Notes under the pieces: model-generated
Told to the model about the DNA's origin: nothing
The model's database searches: none
Seen by the model: only the letters and a program-made list of their open reading frames with translations
Made by a program: the position numbers and the translations under genes
Shown here: positions 35,095 to 44,314 of the stretch, piece after piece
Position numbering within the stretch: the first letter of the stretch is position 1
Layout of the letters: each line of letters opens with the position of its first letter
Origin: Nitrospira sp.
GTDB taxonomy: Bacteria; Nitrospirota; Nitrospiria; Nitrospirales; UBA8639
Length of the DNA: 64,000 bases
Assembly (NCBI GenBank): GCA_024760505.1
Contig: CP058931.1
Span: forward strand, 2,676,001-2,740,000
Direction: 5' to 3'

Positions 35095-35568
35095 ATGAAA
35101 ATTGGAGTCGGAGCAGATCCCTTTGGCCTGGAACTGAAAGAGGCCGTGAAGCGACATGTCCTGACACTCGGGCATGTGTGCGTGGATGTGGGCGGGACAA
35201 CGGACGAAGCACGTCCCTATTATGAAGTCGCTCATGAACTGGCCGGGAAAGTGGGTTCAGGTGAGTGTGATCGCGGGATCCTGGTGTGCGGTACAGGGAT
35301 GGGCATGGCGATCATTGCGAACAAGCATCCGAATGTCTATGCCGCGGTGTGCGAAGATCCTTCCACTGCAACCAAAGCCCGATCCATCAACAATACCAAC
35401 GTGCTCACCCTGGGTGGCATGGTTACGGCATCTTACAAAGCCAAGGAGATCGTTGATGCGTTTCTGACGACTGAATTCAAGAGCGGGTGGGATGAGGAGA
35501 TCCAAGCTTTTCTTGACCGTTCGATGATCGATATCCAGCGGATTGAGTCCCAAGAATTCAAGGATTGA
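35095..35568 (+). CDS. rpiB: RpiB/LacA/LacB-family sugar-phosphate isomerase
   Basis: 157 residues, preceded by AAGGAGAG. The active-site signature ILVCGTGMGMAIIANK (about 62-77; Cys base) and the phosphate-binding CEDPSTATKARSINNTNVLTLGG (about 84-106) mark the family. Opening MKIGVGADPFGLELK corresponds to the usual IGSDHAGxxLK with the His-Ala changed to Pro-Phe, so the substrate may differ from ribose-5-phosphate. Length is normal. Confidence 0.82.
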   Translation: MKIGVGADPFGLELKEAVKRHVLTLGHVCVDVGGTTDEARPYYEVAHELAGKVGSGECDRGILVCGTGMGMAIIANKHPNVYAAVCEDPSTATKARSINNTNVLTLGGMVTASYKAKEIVDAFLTTEFKSGWDEEIQAFLDRSMIDIQRIESQEFKD

Positions 35569-35989
35569 ATTCAGATAAAGGGGACAGTGCGTGAATAAAT
35601 GCTTTTACCAATGAATCGCTTCGATGCGGACGCAATCCTGCATGACGTACGTCTGCAGGTGAAACGCACACGCACGGTCAGATCTCTTTTGCAAGGGCCG
35701 TGTAGTTAATGGATTGGTTCTAACCGATCCGCCTCCATGTTTAGCATCGGGTGCTAGTCTACGGCCGAAAAATCGTTGTCTTCGATTAGCGTGAGTGTTG
35801 AAACAGGTCGCCAGCGTTCTCCCCTGCCTTTGCTGGAGCAGCCAATTTCTCCGAGACGATACCAGCCTCTATTCCCGAGCTCAAATGCAGTTTCCCTGAT
35901 CTTCAGTCCATCAATTCGAGGTTGGTCGACATCAAGCGGTACAATTCCACCGTTATGCATGAATTTAAATTTGGTAAGGAGAATTAACT
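35569..35989. other. Intergenic region with purU scar
   Basis: About 420 bases holding a 9-bp near-perfect hairpin (GGATTGGTT / AACCGATCC at 35711-35730) and the purU remnant (35745-35789). The rest shows no gene. Confidence 0.6.
35745..35789 (+). pseudogene. Remnant of a second purU 3' end
   Basis: 45 nt match 33636-33680 at 39 of 45 positions and translate to VLVYGRKIVVFD-stop, against VLVYGRKTVVFD-stop in the intact gene. Five of the six differences are synonymous, so the fragment diverged while still under coding constraint and was cut down later. It brackets the SMP-30 and rpiB genes with the intact purU. Confidence 0.75.
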
Positions 35990-36760
35990 GTGAACGCTAA
36001 TTTATTGTTCATGGATGAGAGTTGTAGCAAGCCTATCGATAACAACAAAACTGTTATTTCTTCCCTCACCGGAGTTCTGGTTCCAATTCATAGATATGCT
36101 GAATTACGCACTGAATTCTACAATCTTCTTGAATGGTCGATAAAGCCAGAGCCTAATACCATCAATATGGATGTTCCTGAGCTACATTGGAGGAAATTAC
36201 TAACAGGCGAAGAGGATGAGAAAAAAATAAATATTTTAGAAGGCGTTGTAGCCCTTGTTTTAATTAATCAATTGGAGATTTATCGATGCGGGTACTATGT
36301 AACCCAAAAAATACAAAAAACCTTCAAGAACGATAAGCAGATGCTTAGCACGTTGTGGCTTGAGCTTTTGGAATCCTTAAAACCTAAGATCGAAAATGAA
36401 ATGATCATTCCTGTAATGGATGGTTTTGATAAAAACATGGTGAGGAAATTCTCACAATTAGTTAAAGGTATGGATGTAATGCGTGCTACTGGCCATAAGC
36501 AGAGCATCAGTCTCAAACATTCGGAGAATATTCTAGGGGAAGTATTCTATGCAGACAGCTTTTATTCAATATTCACTCAAGTTGCCGATCTGATTTCAGG
36601 GTTACGTCAACTGTCAGATATTTCCCGTGAAGGTAAGGAATTAACCGACTATAAGAAGAGGCTGTTAATGATATCTGAAAAATTGGAACCTGCGATTGTT
36701 GGTGATGATGGAGTCAAGGCTATGGTATTAAACGGTGAGACCCAAAGCCCATGTAAATAA
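35990..36760 (+). CDS. DUF3800 protein
   Basis: 256 residues from GTG 35990 with AAGGAG upstream. It begins NLLFMDESC, the D-E motif of DUF3800, followed by LHWRKLLTGEEDEKK and, near the end, QVADLISGLRQLS, where family members keep an Asp in an RNase H-like core. Members are often carried on mobile or defence-rich DNA; biochemical function is unproven. The gene is visibly AT-richer than its neighbours (many AAA, ATA and TTA codons), suggesting recent acquisition, and follows the purU scar. Confidence 0.75.
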   Translation: MNANLLFMDESCSKPIDNNKTVISSLTGVLVPIHRYAELRTEFYNLLEWSIKPEPNTINMDVPELHWRKLLTGEEDEKKINILEGVVALVLINQLEIYRCGYYVTQKIQKTFKNDKQMLSTLWLELLESLKPKIENEMIIPVMDGFDKNMVRKFSQLVKGMDVMRATGHKQSISLKHSENILGEVFYADSFYSIFTQVADLISGLRQLSDISREGKELTDYKKRLLMISEKLEPAIVGDDGVKAMVLNGETQSPCK

Positions 36761-36996
36761 TGATGTGCAATAAGATCATGTAATCCAACTCGTTCAATGA
36801 AAAAAGGATCAGAAGTTATTCATCGATACTTGAGTAAGGGTTTGGATAGAAAACCCCATGACGCCTTAATGGATTTTATACAGCCCGTATAAACATTTTT
36901 AGGTGCTCGTGAAACAGCGAACATCATTTCAACAATGGGTAGTTGCATGAACCGCATATTACCTATTTACACCATCAGCACAACTGGAGGCCAACA

Positions 36997-38007
36997 ATGA
37001 AAGCCGTTGCCTACAAAACTCCTGGTCCGATTGAGCGTGAAGACGCCCTCCAGGATATCACCATTGAGATACCCAAAGCCGAAGGCCGTGATCTACTCGT
37101 CAAGATCATCGCTGTGTCGGTCAACCCCGTGGACACCAAATTGCGCCTCCGTGCTGCGCCCGAAGGCGATTGGGGAGTCCTTGGATTTGATGCCTCTGGC
37201 GTTGTCGAGGCCGTAGGGCCTGAGGTGCAGAATTTTAAACCGGGCCATGCGGTTTTTTATGCCGGATCCATCGCGCGACCCGGCACCAACAGCGAATATC
37301 ACCTTGTCGATGAACGCATTGTTGGCCGCAAACCTGCCAGCCTGAGCGACGCGGAGGCCGCAGCACTTCCGCTCACGGCGATCACCGCCTGGGAAATGCT
37401 GTTTGACCGGCTCGATGTCAAACGCCCGACCCCTCAGGGAGGCAAGGCCATCTTAATCATTGGTGGCGCAGGCGGCGTGGGCTCGATCACCATCCAGCTT
37501 CTGCGGACATTGACCGATCTGACGGTAGTCGCCACGGCCTCCCGTCCTGAAACACAGGATTGGGTGCGCGAATGCGGCGCCCATCACGTAATCGACCACC
37601 GCCAGCCTTTAGCACCTCAGGTTGAGGCACTGGGTCTCGGCGCTCCCGGTTTTGTGTTCTCAACGACTCAGACCGGCCAGCATCTAGCCGATATCGTCGG
37701 ACTGATTGCGCCGCAGGGCCGTTTTGGCCTGATCGACGACCCGGACGTGCTCAACGTCATGCCCTTCAAGCTCAAGGCCGTATCAATTCATTGGGAAATG
37801 ATGTTCACGCGTTCGCTCTTTGGCACACCGGATATGGCGGAACAGGGAAAGCTGTTGAACGAAGTGGCTGCGCTGGTCGAGGCGGGACGCATCCGTTCCA
37901 CCGTGACCGAAGTCGCGGGCAAGATCGATGCGGCGACCCTGCGCGCAGTGCATGCGCAGCTCGAAAGCGGCTCGGCGCGGGGCAAGATTGTGCTTGAAGG
38001 GTTTTGA
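36997..38007 (+). CDS. Zinc-type alcohol dehydrogenase-like / quinone oxidoreductase
   Basis: 336 residues from ATG 36997 with TGGAGG upstream; the frame opens at 36943 without a ribosome-binding site. MDR-family reductase with GROES-like N-terminal domain (VSVNPVDTKLR, GVLGFDASGVVEAVG), LPLTAITAWEMLFDRL and Rossmann motif IIGGAGGVGSI (about 155-165). The structural-zinc Cys cluster is absent, as in quinone oxidoreductases and the zinc-type ADH-like YogA/ZdhB group. It probably reduces quinones or unsaturated carbonyls with NADPH. A degenerate SnoaL-like gene follows at once. Confidence 0.85.
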   Translation: MKAVAYKTPGPIEREDALQDITIEIPKAEGRDLLVKIIAVSVNPVDTKLRLRAAPEGDWGVLGFDASGVVEAVGPEVQNFKPGHAVFYAGSIARPGTNSEYHLVDERIVGRKPASLSDAEAAALPLTAITAWEMLFDRLDVKRPTPQGGKAILIIGGAGGVGSITIQLLRTLTDLTVVATASRPETQDWVRECGAHHVIDHRQPLAPQVEALGLGAPGFVFSTTQTGQHLADIVGLIAPQGRFGLIDDPDVLNVMPFKLKAVSIHWEMMFTRSLFGTPDMAEQGKLLNEVAALVEAGRIRSTVTEVAGKIDAATLRAVHAQLESGSARGKIVLEGF

Positions 38008-38050
38008 TGAGGTGCAGGGCAGAGACGAATCACCCCATCGGAGTGCCGAC

Positions 38051-38459
38051 ATGCGGGACGAACTGGAAGGGAATACGCATAATGTCATGACCTTCTACTG
38101 GACGGCGTACTTGGGGAATCCCGCCAAAGCTGTCCCACTTTACGTCGGTGCTGAATATATTCAACACAATCCACTCGTAGGGAACGGGAAGCAGGCGTTT
38201 ATTGATTATTCCATGGAAATGGCGGAGCAATGCCCCTGCAAGAAGATTGAGTTCCCGTGTGCGGTAGCCATTGAGACCTCGTCGCTTTATACAACCATCC
38301 GACGTGGCCAAACAATGAAGCATACTGACGATGGATTTCTTTCGATTCGATTAGGAAGGAAAGATCCTTTAGCATTGGGATGCCATTCAAGAATTTCCAA
38401 CTGAAACAAAAAACGGAAATATGAGTACAGGCGGCACTACTGCTCAAAATCACAGGTAA
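38051..38459 (+). pseudogene. SnoaL-like (NTF2-fold) protein, multiply disrupted
   Basis: The first frame reads MRDELEGNTHNVMTFYWTAY, then VGAEYIQHNPLVGNGKQAFIDY, a typical SnoaL-like polyketide-cyclase/aldol-condensation family start. Homology then moves to other frames: LYNHPTWPNNEAY, LTMDFFRFD, EGKIL and HWDAIQEFPTETKNGN. Two frameshifts (around 38270-38290 and 38327) and two in-frame TAG codons (38352-38354, 38370-38372) break it. The original stop is probably TAA 38457-38459. With several lesions this is a true pseudogene rather than a sequencing error. Confidence 0.85.
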
Positions 38460-38991
38460 CGATCTTATAGCCGTGCAGGGCGACGAAATGATTCTCAAAT
38501 CCGTGGTAGTGCTTCTTGTTTGAGGTGTTTGAAGAAGTGCCGAACATATGAACGGACGGATTTGATTAAAAATCTTATTCCAACTTCCCAATACATAAAT
38601 TGAAATCCTCCTCTGATTATGGGACATGGGTCCCAACCGGAAAAATTAGGATGAGAAAGTTTTCGGGTTCTATTCTTTATCTGATAATAGGAAGAGTAAT
38701 AGTCGGATGTTGCCGGAAGGTTAGGCCTCGATTACATCAATGTAAACAATGCACAAATAGAAGGCTTGAATGGAGGACTAGCAGGTCGCAGGATCTCGAA
38801 ACGCTTTAATAGGGATCGAGGCTACGACTGCCGTATCAACCGAAGAGTTTCGGTGAAAATTTTCCCCCTTGCGTTCTTTGACTCCTTTACATTTCCGTTC
38901 GGTCTTTTCTGCCTGTTGTGCTAGTATAGGTCCCGACAGTGAATGCAGAATTATCCCCAATGTGAACATCTGCTTCGTTCCTTCCTGAAAC
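38460..38991. other. Intergenic region, no recognisable gene
   Basis: About 530 bases with short frames only. A TAGTAT at 38922 could be a -10 box for the downstream nuclease gene, with no convincing -35. Confidence 0.45.
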
Positions 38992-40482
38992 ATGGCCCGG
39001 CAACGAGTCACCGCTCAAGACCTCTATAACTACACCAAGTGTCTGCATCGCGTGTATTTGGATAGCAACGGCGATCCTTCCGAGAAATCCGAGGTCAGCT
39101 CATTTGTGAAATTGTTGTGGGAAGTGGGGTTGCAGACTGAACGGGATTATATTACTTCGCTCGGCGATCAGGAAATCGTGGACCTGCAAAATCTTGCGGT
39201 AGAGCCGGCCTTTCAGGAAACCCTGTTGGCTATGGAGCATGGAGCCGCTGTGATTTATCAAGGCTGTCTGATCCATGAGCGCTTTGTGGGGCGACCGGAT
39301 TTATTGGTGAAACGTGAGGATGGAGCGTCTCGCTTTGGCAAATACCTTTATGAGCCGATTGATATTAAAGCTGGAAAGGGTTGGGAGGAGGCGGACGGCA
39401 AGAAACCCAGGTTTAAAGAACATTACGCCTTTCAGATTTTGTTTTATCGGCTGTTACTTGAGCAGATTCAGGGAACAGTTCCAGCGGGTGGCCGGATTAT
39501 CAATGTGGACAAACAGCTTGAAGAATTTGATCCGGCTCCATTTGCAGAACGATTTAACCAGGCCATGCAGGACGTTCAGCAACTGGTGTCCGGAGAGGAG
39601 ACTTCGGAGCCGGTGCTGGGAAGTCACTGCACCATGTGCGGATGGTTTAGCCGGTGTTACCGATGGGTGCAAGACGAGTCTGATCCCACCGGTTTATTTT
39701 TTGTGGGCAAGCAAAAATTTGCACTCCGGGAGCAGGGACTCCGAACGATTCAAGATATTGCCAAAATGGATGTGCAAACCTATCTCAAGCCGCCTCACAA
39801 GATTCCGCGAATGGGAAAAGTCTCCCTGACCCGAATGAAAGAGCGGGCGCAGGTTTTGATTGAGGGCAAGCCGAGGATCCGCTCCGGCTATAGGTTTCCG
39901 GAGGTGGATCGGGAGATCTATTTTGATATTGAAGATGACCCGACCCGTGGGGTCACCTATCTGTTCGGAATGGTTATTCAGGATAGGAAAAGGCCCTCTC
40001 ACTTTACGTATTTTTTGGCTAAAACGCCTGAAGACGAAGAGCAGACGGTCAGGGACTTCTGGCGATTTATTCAATCGACGGAACATGCTGTGTATTATGT
40101 GTATTCCCATAAGGAGCGATCGACGCTGAAACGTTTGATGGAAAAATATGATCTGGATGCCGATACGTTTGAAAAATATAAGTCCTTTGAGTTTGATTTG
40201 TATCAGGACCTCATTGTGGAATATTCTGACTGGCCGACATTTTCCTATGGCATTAAACATATCGCCAAGTTTATCGGGTTTCAGTGGAGAGACGTGGACC
40301 CGTCTGGTGCCAACTCCATTGCCTGGTATAACGATTATTTATCGAATCCGGCCAATGAAGCGCTGTTGAATAGAATTTTGGAATATAATGAGGATGATTG
40401 CTATGCCATGGCAGCCATCACACGATATTTTGAACATCACGCCCACAAGACTCAGGGTATGGCTAAAAAGCTGGCGCCTTGA
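38992..40482 (+). CDS. TM0106-family RecB-like nuclease
   Basis: 496 residues. The N-terminal half is a PD-(D/E)XK RecB/Cas4-like domain: GRPDLLVKRE, YEPIDIKAGKG and HYAFQILFYRLLLE carry the Asp, Asp-x-Lys and Gln elements (about 104-165), and Cys residues HCTMCGWFSRC (about 205-215) resemble a Cas4-type FeS site. The C-terminal half is a predicted RNase H-like exonuclease: EIYFDIEDDPTRGVTYLFG (acidic DIE), YSHKERSTL and YNEDDCYAM. Such proteins are predicted DNA-processing nucleases. Located directly before phoB, with which it may share transcription (25-nt gap). Confidence 0.8.
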   Translation: MARQRVTAQDLYNYTKCLHRVYLDSNGDPSEKSEVSSFVKLLWEVGLQTERDYITSLGDQEIVDLQNLAVEPAFQETLLAMEHGAAVIYQGCLIHERFVGRPDLLVKREDGASRFGKYLYEPIDIKAGKGWEEADGKKPRFKEHYAFQILFYRLLLEQIQGTVPAGGRIINVDKQLEEFDPAPFAERFNQAMQDVQQLVSGEETSEPVLGSHCTMCGWFSRCYRWVQDESDPTGLFFVGKQKFALREQGLRTIQDIAKMDVQTYLKPPHKIPRMGKVSLTRMKERAQVLIEGKPRIRSGYRFPEVDREIYFDIEDDPTRGVTYLFGMVIQDRKRPSHFTYFLAKTPEDEEQTVRDFWRFIQSTEHAVYYVYSHKERSTLKRLMEKYDLDADTFEKYKSFEFDLYQDLIVEYSDWPTFSYGIKHIAKFIGFQWRDVDPSGANSIAWYNDYLSNPANEALLNRILEYNEDDCYAMAAITRYFEHHAHKTQGMAKKLAP

Positions 40483-40507
40483 GACGCACTGTTGAGGAGA
40501 TTGGACT

Positions 40508-41200
40508 ATGGCTGCCACGGTATTAGTCGTTGATGATGAAAAGGATCTGGTGGAATTGGTCAAGTATCACTTGGAAAAGGAAGGGCTCAAGTGCTTGGAA
40601 GCGCGTGATGGGGAAACGGCCTTGCAGATGGCAAGGGAACGTACTCCGGATCTTATGGTCCTGGATCTGATGTTGCCGGGGGTGGATGGTTTAGAGGTCT
40701 GCCGGAAGTTGAGAAAAGACCCGAAAACGTCTTCGATCGCCATTATTATGCTGACGGCGAAGGCCGAAGAAGTGGATCGGATTGTCGGGTTGGAAATGGG
40801 GGCGGACGACTATATGGTGAAACCCTTTAGCCCGAGGGAACTCCTCGCCAGAGTGAAAGCGGTGTTGCGGCGGGGACAGGGGCAGGACATGCCGGCGCTG
40901 AAACGGGTTGGAACGCTCGAGGTCGATGAAGGCAAGCACCAGGTGAAGGTGGACGGAACCGTGGTGGAGTTAACCGTCAAGGAATTCGATCTGCTCTGTG
41001 CGTTGATGCGGGCGAATGGCCGGGTCCTGAACCGGGAGCAAATATTGGAAACGGTATGGGGTTATTCCAATGCCGTGGATATAGAATCGCGAACGGTGGA
41101 TGTGCACATTCGGCGGCTCCGGGAAAAGTTAGGAAGCGAATGCGCACGCATTGTGACGGTCAAAGGTGTGGGCTATCGTTTTGAGTCGGGGACAGTCTGA
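40508..41200 (+). CDS. phoB: Phosphate-regulon response regulator PhoB
   Basis: 230 residues, OmpR family. Receiver: DDEKD (about 10-14), phospho-acceptor Asp in LMVLDLMLPG (about 53), T in IMLTAKA and K in YMVKPFSPREL. Winged-helix C-terminus: LTVKEFDLLCALM, GRVLNREQILETVWG, SRTVDVHIRRLREKL and VKGVGYRFE. Pairs with phoR 18 nt downstream and lies just before pstSCAB-phoU, which fixes its role as activator of phosphate-starvation genes. The 11-bp-period repeats at four promoters nearby are its likely binding sites. Confidence 0.92.
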   Translation: MAATVLVVDDEKDLVELVKYHLEKEGLKCLEARDGETALQMARERTPDLMVLDLMLPGVDGLEVCRKLRKDPKTSSIAIIMLTAKAEEVDRIVGLEMGADDYMVKPFSPRELLARVKAVLRRGQGQDMPALKRVGTLEVDEGKHQVKVDGTVVELTVKEFDLLCALMRANGRVLNREQILETVWGYSNAVDIESRTVDVHIRRLREKLGSECARIVTVKGVGYRFESGTV

Positions 41201-41218
41201 TGGACGTGACTTTGATCA

Positions 41219-42601
41219 ATGCGTAATCCTTCGCTCATTCTTGTTGGTTGGATGGTGGCGGCCATGATCGGGGTGGGTGTAGCGGCCTCCTGGGCATGGC
41301 CATTCTGGGCGATAGTTTTGTTGGGGGCTGGTCTGGTTGGCGTGGCGGTGTTACTGACCCGGAATATCTGGGATCAGACGAGAGAAAACCATGAAGATGT
41401 CATGACAGGCGTTCGTCAACTTGAACAGCTCAGCGGGATTGATGAGGCGAGGACTTCCCGTGTGTTGGAACCCGATGCCTTTGGAGGCCATATCCAGCGC
41501 CTGGTGGAAAACGTGAAGAAACGTATGACCGGCCTCGAGGAAGAACGCACGAAAATTATCGCCATCATGGAAAATCTGGTAGAAGGGGTGGTGGCGTTTG
41601 ATCCAAAGGGAAAGGTGTTGTTCTCCAATTCCAGCGCCCATCGAATATTGGGATTGGACGCTCAGGCGATTCAAGGACGATCGCTGTGGGAAATCATCAG
41701 AAATCAAGAACTGGCAGGTCTGGTTGAAGGTTGTCAGGAATTGGCGTGGCATGAGCGACGACAGGCAGAGGTAGAATTGCATCCTCCCGTCTCCATGGTG
41801 TTAGAGGTCTATGCGCTCCCTTTTCCCTTTTCCAATCAGAAGAAGGGGAGCGTGCTGGTGTTGCACGATGTCACCCAATTGCGTCGCTTGGAACAGGTAC
41901 GGACGGAGTTTGTTGAGAACGTGTCCCATGAACTGCGCACTCCGCTGACGGCCATTGTCGGATATTTGGAAACGCTTGTGGATGAACCGTCATTGGAAAC
42001 TCCAAACAATCGGAAATTTGTGCAGGTGGCCCACCAACATGCCGTACGGCTCAGTCGGTTAGTAGAAGACTTACGGAGCCTTTCGGAAATTGAATCTGGA
42101 AAAGTCGTAATGCGTTGTGAATCGGTGCCGTTGTGTGAAGTGGCGCAGGATGTCTCTGAGATGTTTCAATATCATCTGGCGAAAAAAAATCTGCAGATCT
42201 CCAATATGATCGGAGTCGAACGTAGTGCCTGGGTTGATAGAGATCGGTTGATTCAGATTCTAGTGAATCTCGTGGATAATGCCATTAAATATACGTCTGC
42301 CGGAGGCACCATATCGTTTCAAGCCATCCCTGTGGGTGATGCGCGGATCTCACTGCAGCTCAAAGATACAGGCCAGGGTATTCCTTCGACGGATCTTCCA
42401 AGGATTACCGAACGATTTTATCGGGTGGATCGAGCGCGGTCCCGTGAAGAAGGTGGGACGGGCCTTGGGCTCTCCATCGTCAAACATCTGCTTCAACTGC
42501 TCGATGGAAAACTTCGCATACAGAGTGAATTGGGTAAAGGCACCACCGTGGAGGTGATTCTGCCAATATCCAGGCCCACTCCCTCAAGTCAATCTGTGTG
42601 A
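41219..42601 (+). CDS. phoR: Phosphate-regulon sensor kinase PhoR
   Basis: 460 residues. Two N-terminal membrane helices (LILVGWMVAAMIGVGVAASWAW, AIVLLGAGLVGVAVLL) with almost no periplasmic loop, as in PhoR, which senses phosphate through PstSCAB-PhoU rather than directly. Then a PAS domain (IIAIMENLVEGVVAFDPKGKVLFSN), HisKA with phospho-His237 in VSHELRTPL, and HATPase_c with N box LVNLVDNAIKY, DTGQGI, and GGTGLGLSIV. Co-transcribed with phoB. Confidence 0.92.
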   Translation: MRNPSLILVGWMVAAMIGVGVAASWAWPFWAIVLLGAGLVGVAVLLTRNIWDQTRENHEDVMTGVRQLEQLSGIDEARTSRVLEPDAFGGHIQRLVENVKKRMTGLEEERTKIIAIMENLVEGVVAFDPKGKVLFSNSSAHRILGLDAQAIQGRSLWEIIRNQELAGLVEGCQELAWHERRQAEVELHPPVSMVLEVYALPFPFSNQKKGSVLVLHDVTQLRRLEQVRTEFVENVSHELRTPLTAIVGYLETLVDEPSLETPNNRKFVQVAHQHAVRLSRLVEDLRSLSEIESGKVVMRCESVPLCEVAQDVSEMFQYHLAKKNLQISNMIGVERSAWVDRDRLIQILVNLVDNAIKYTSAGGTISFQAIPVGDARISLQLKDTGQGIPSTDLPRITERFYRVDRARSREEGGTGLGLSIVKHLLQLLDGKLRIQSELGKGTTVEVILPISRPTPSSQSV

Positions 42602-42666
42602 GATTTCGTGTTCTCTCCCGGGTAACTCCCTTCCTCTAGTTTTTTCACCTAATCCCCCCAAAAAAC

Positions 42667-42720
42667 GTTACACAGTTGTAACCCGAATCTCACAGAGGTG
42701 AAATAGTCCTTCGCTAGGAT
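42667..42720 (+). promoter_or_regulatory. PHO-box promoter of the 42799 gene
   Basis: GTTACAC (42667), GTAACCC (42678) and CTCACAG (42689) form a strict 11-bp ladder. The -10 TAGGAT (42715-42720) starts 26 nt after the last repeat start, and there is no -35 box. Same geometry as at pstS. Confidence 0.6.
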
Positions 42721-42798
42721 TCGATGGCAGGGTTAAATAATTAGACTGCCGAGCTTGGGAACTGTCTCAAGGTGAGACGACAATGACGGGAGAGACCT

Positions 42799-43110
42799 AT
42801 GGGAACAACTAGCACCGAATGGCTTGCTCCGGTTGATGTGGAAGGGAAAGATCATGATCAGGTGTTAGCGGTCATTTCTGCCAGTCCGGGTGTGACGATA
42901 GAAGAACTTTTGGAGCATTTGCCATGGATGCGGTGGGGGCATTTATTTTCTATCCTTGGGGAATGCCTGCAAGAAGGGTCGGTAATCCTGTGCCAAAAGG
43001 AGTTTCAATTTGAAGTCCGGGCCATCCATTCGTCGTCAAGCGGAAACGAGAAGGATGTTCTGACGGGCTATATGCCGTCAAAATCGGAAGATCGGTGGAT
43101 GGGTATTTAA
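42799..43110 (+). CDS. Small winged-helix-like protein in the Pho cluster
   Basis: 103 residues. The centre (DQVLAVISASPGVTIEELLEHLPWMRWGHLFSILGECLQEGSVILCQKEFQFEV, cited in part) has the helix-helix-helix-strand-wing pattern of winged-helix domains, then a Ser/polar tail. No known family was recognised. It sits between phoR and pstS with its own PHO-like repeats upstream, and the first repeat of the pstS promoter overlaps its stop codon. A phosphate-starvation-induced accessory regulator is plausible but unproven. Confidence 0.7.
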   Translation: MGTTSTEWLAPVDVEGKDHDQVLAVISASPGVTIEELLEHLPWMRWGHLFSILGECLQEGSVILCQKEFQFEVRAIHSSSSGNEKDVLTGYMPSKSEDRWMGI

Positions 43111-43160
43111 CACGTTCGTAACATTGCCGTTACATAGAGGAAATCTGTTAGACCTACACT
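43107..43160 (+). promoter_or_regulatory. PHO-box promoter of pstS
   Basis: TTAACAC (43107), GTAACAT (43118) and GTTACAT (43129) repeat with an 11-bp period. The -10 TACACT (43155-43160) starts 26 nt after the start of the last repeat. No -35 box, as expected for a PhoB-activated promoter. Confidence 0.75.
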
Positions 43161-43187
43161 ATTTATTCACTTGAGGAGGCACGATTG

Positions 43188-44201
43188 ATGAAACACAATC
43201 AGAAACGAAGGCAAATGTGGGTGTTGGGCTTGGGCATAGGACTGTTCCTGGGCTGGACCGGGACCGCGATCCTCGGGGTTTCTCCAGTTTTGGCTAAGGA
43301 TGAGATGGAAGATCCCAATTGGGTGAATTATGCCAAGGTGAGTGGCGTATCCGGAAATCTCAATAGCATTGGCTCGGATACCCTGAATAATCTTATGACA
43401 CTCTGGGCTGAAGGATTCCGGAGGCAATATCCGAATGTCAAAATTCAAATTGAGGGAAAAGGATCAAGCACCGCTCCCCCTGCTCTCATTGAGGGAACGG
43501 CTCAATTGGGGCCGATGTCCCGTAAGATGAAGGGGAAGGAAATCGATGCCTTTGAGTCGAAGTTCGGTTATAAACCTACCGCCTTTCCCGTTGCGATCGA
43601 TGCGTTGGCGGTCTATGTCAACAAGGATAATCCCATTCAAGGGATGACGATTGAGCAAGTCGACGCGGTGTTTTCCAAGACCCGGCAGCACGGATATAAG
43701 GAAAACCTCACCAGTTGGGGCCAATTGGGCTTAACCGGAATGTTTGCCGATATGCCGATCAGCATCTATGGCCGGAATTCGGCGTCGGGGACCTATGGGT
43801 TTTTCAAAGAAGTGGTGCTGGAGAATGGTGATTATAAAGATGAAGTGAAGGAACAGCCCGGTTCGGCTTCTGTCGTGCAAGGGGTGACTGAAGATCAGGC
43901 AGGGATCGGATATAGCGGTATCGGATATCGAACCTCTAGTGTCCATGCGCTTCCTCTTTCCATGAAGGCAGGGCAATCCTTTGTGGAGCCCACTTATGAA
44001 AATGCCACCAAGGGGGAGTACCCCTTGTCACGGTATTTGTTTGTGTATGTGAACAAAGCTCCCAATCAACCGTTGTCGCCGATTGTTCGAGAATTTTTGA
44101 AATATGTGTATAGCCGTGAAGGACAGAAGGTCGTCATTAAAGATGGCTATTTCCCCATCCCGGAAAAGATTATTGGGAAACAGTCGGAGCACCTCAAGTA
44201 G
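43188..44201 (+). CDS. pstS: Phosphate ABC transporter substrate-binding protein
   Basis: 337 residues from ATG 43188 (in-frame TTG at 43185), with GAGGAGG upstream. Signal peptide with LGIGLFLGWTGTAILG. Phosphate-site blocks: SIGSDTLNNLM, GKGSSTAPPALIEGTAQLGPMSR (about 85-107) and YGRNSASGTYGFFKE (about 190-204). It is the shorter lineage of PstS that captures Pi in the periplasm for PstC-PstA. First gene of pstSCAB-phoU, behind a PHO-box promoter. Confidence 0.92.
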   Translation: MKHNQKRRQMWVLGLGIGLFLGWTGTAILGVSPVLAKDEMEDPNWVNYAKVSGVSGNLNSIGSDTLNNLMTLWAEGFRRQYPNVKIQIEGKGSSTAPPALIEGTAQLGPMSRKMKGKEIDAFESKFGYKPTAFPVAIDALAVYVNKDNPIQGMTIEQVDAVFSKTRQHGYKENLTSWGQLGLTGMFADMPISIYGRNSASGTYGFFKEVVLENGDYKDEVKEQPGSASVVQGVTEDQAGIGYSGIGYRTSSVHALPLSMKAGQSFVEPTYENATKGEYPLSRYLFVYVNKAPNQPLSPIVREFLKYVYSREGQKVVIKDGYFPIPEKIIGKQSEHLK

Positions 44202-44314
44202 AAATATCTTAAGGAATATCCTGACCGCCTCCCCGAGAAACCTTTTGGAGAGCGGTTGGGTGTTCTAATATCATTTTAGCCCTGTTTCTCATTTCCCCTT
44301 CCCAACGACCACAC

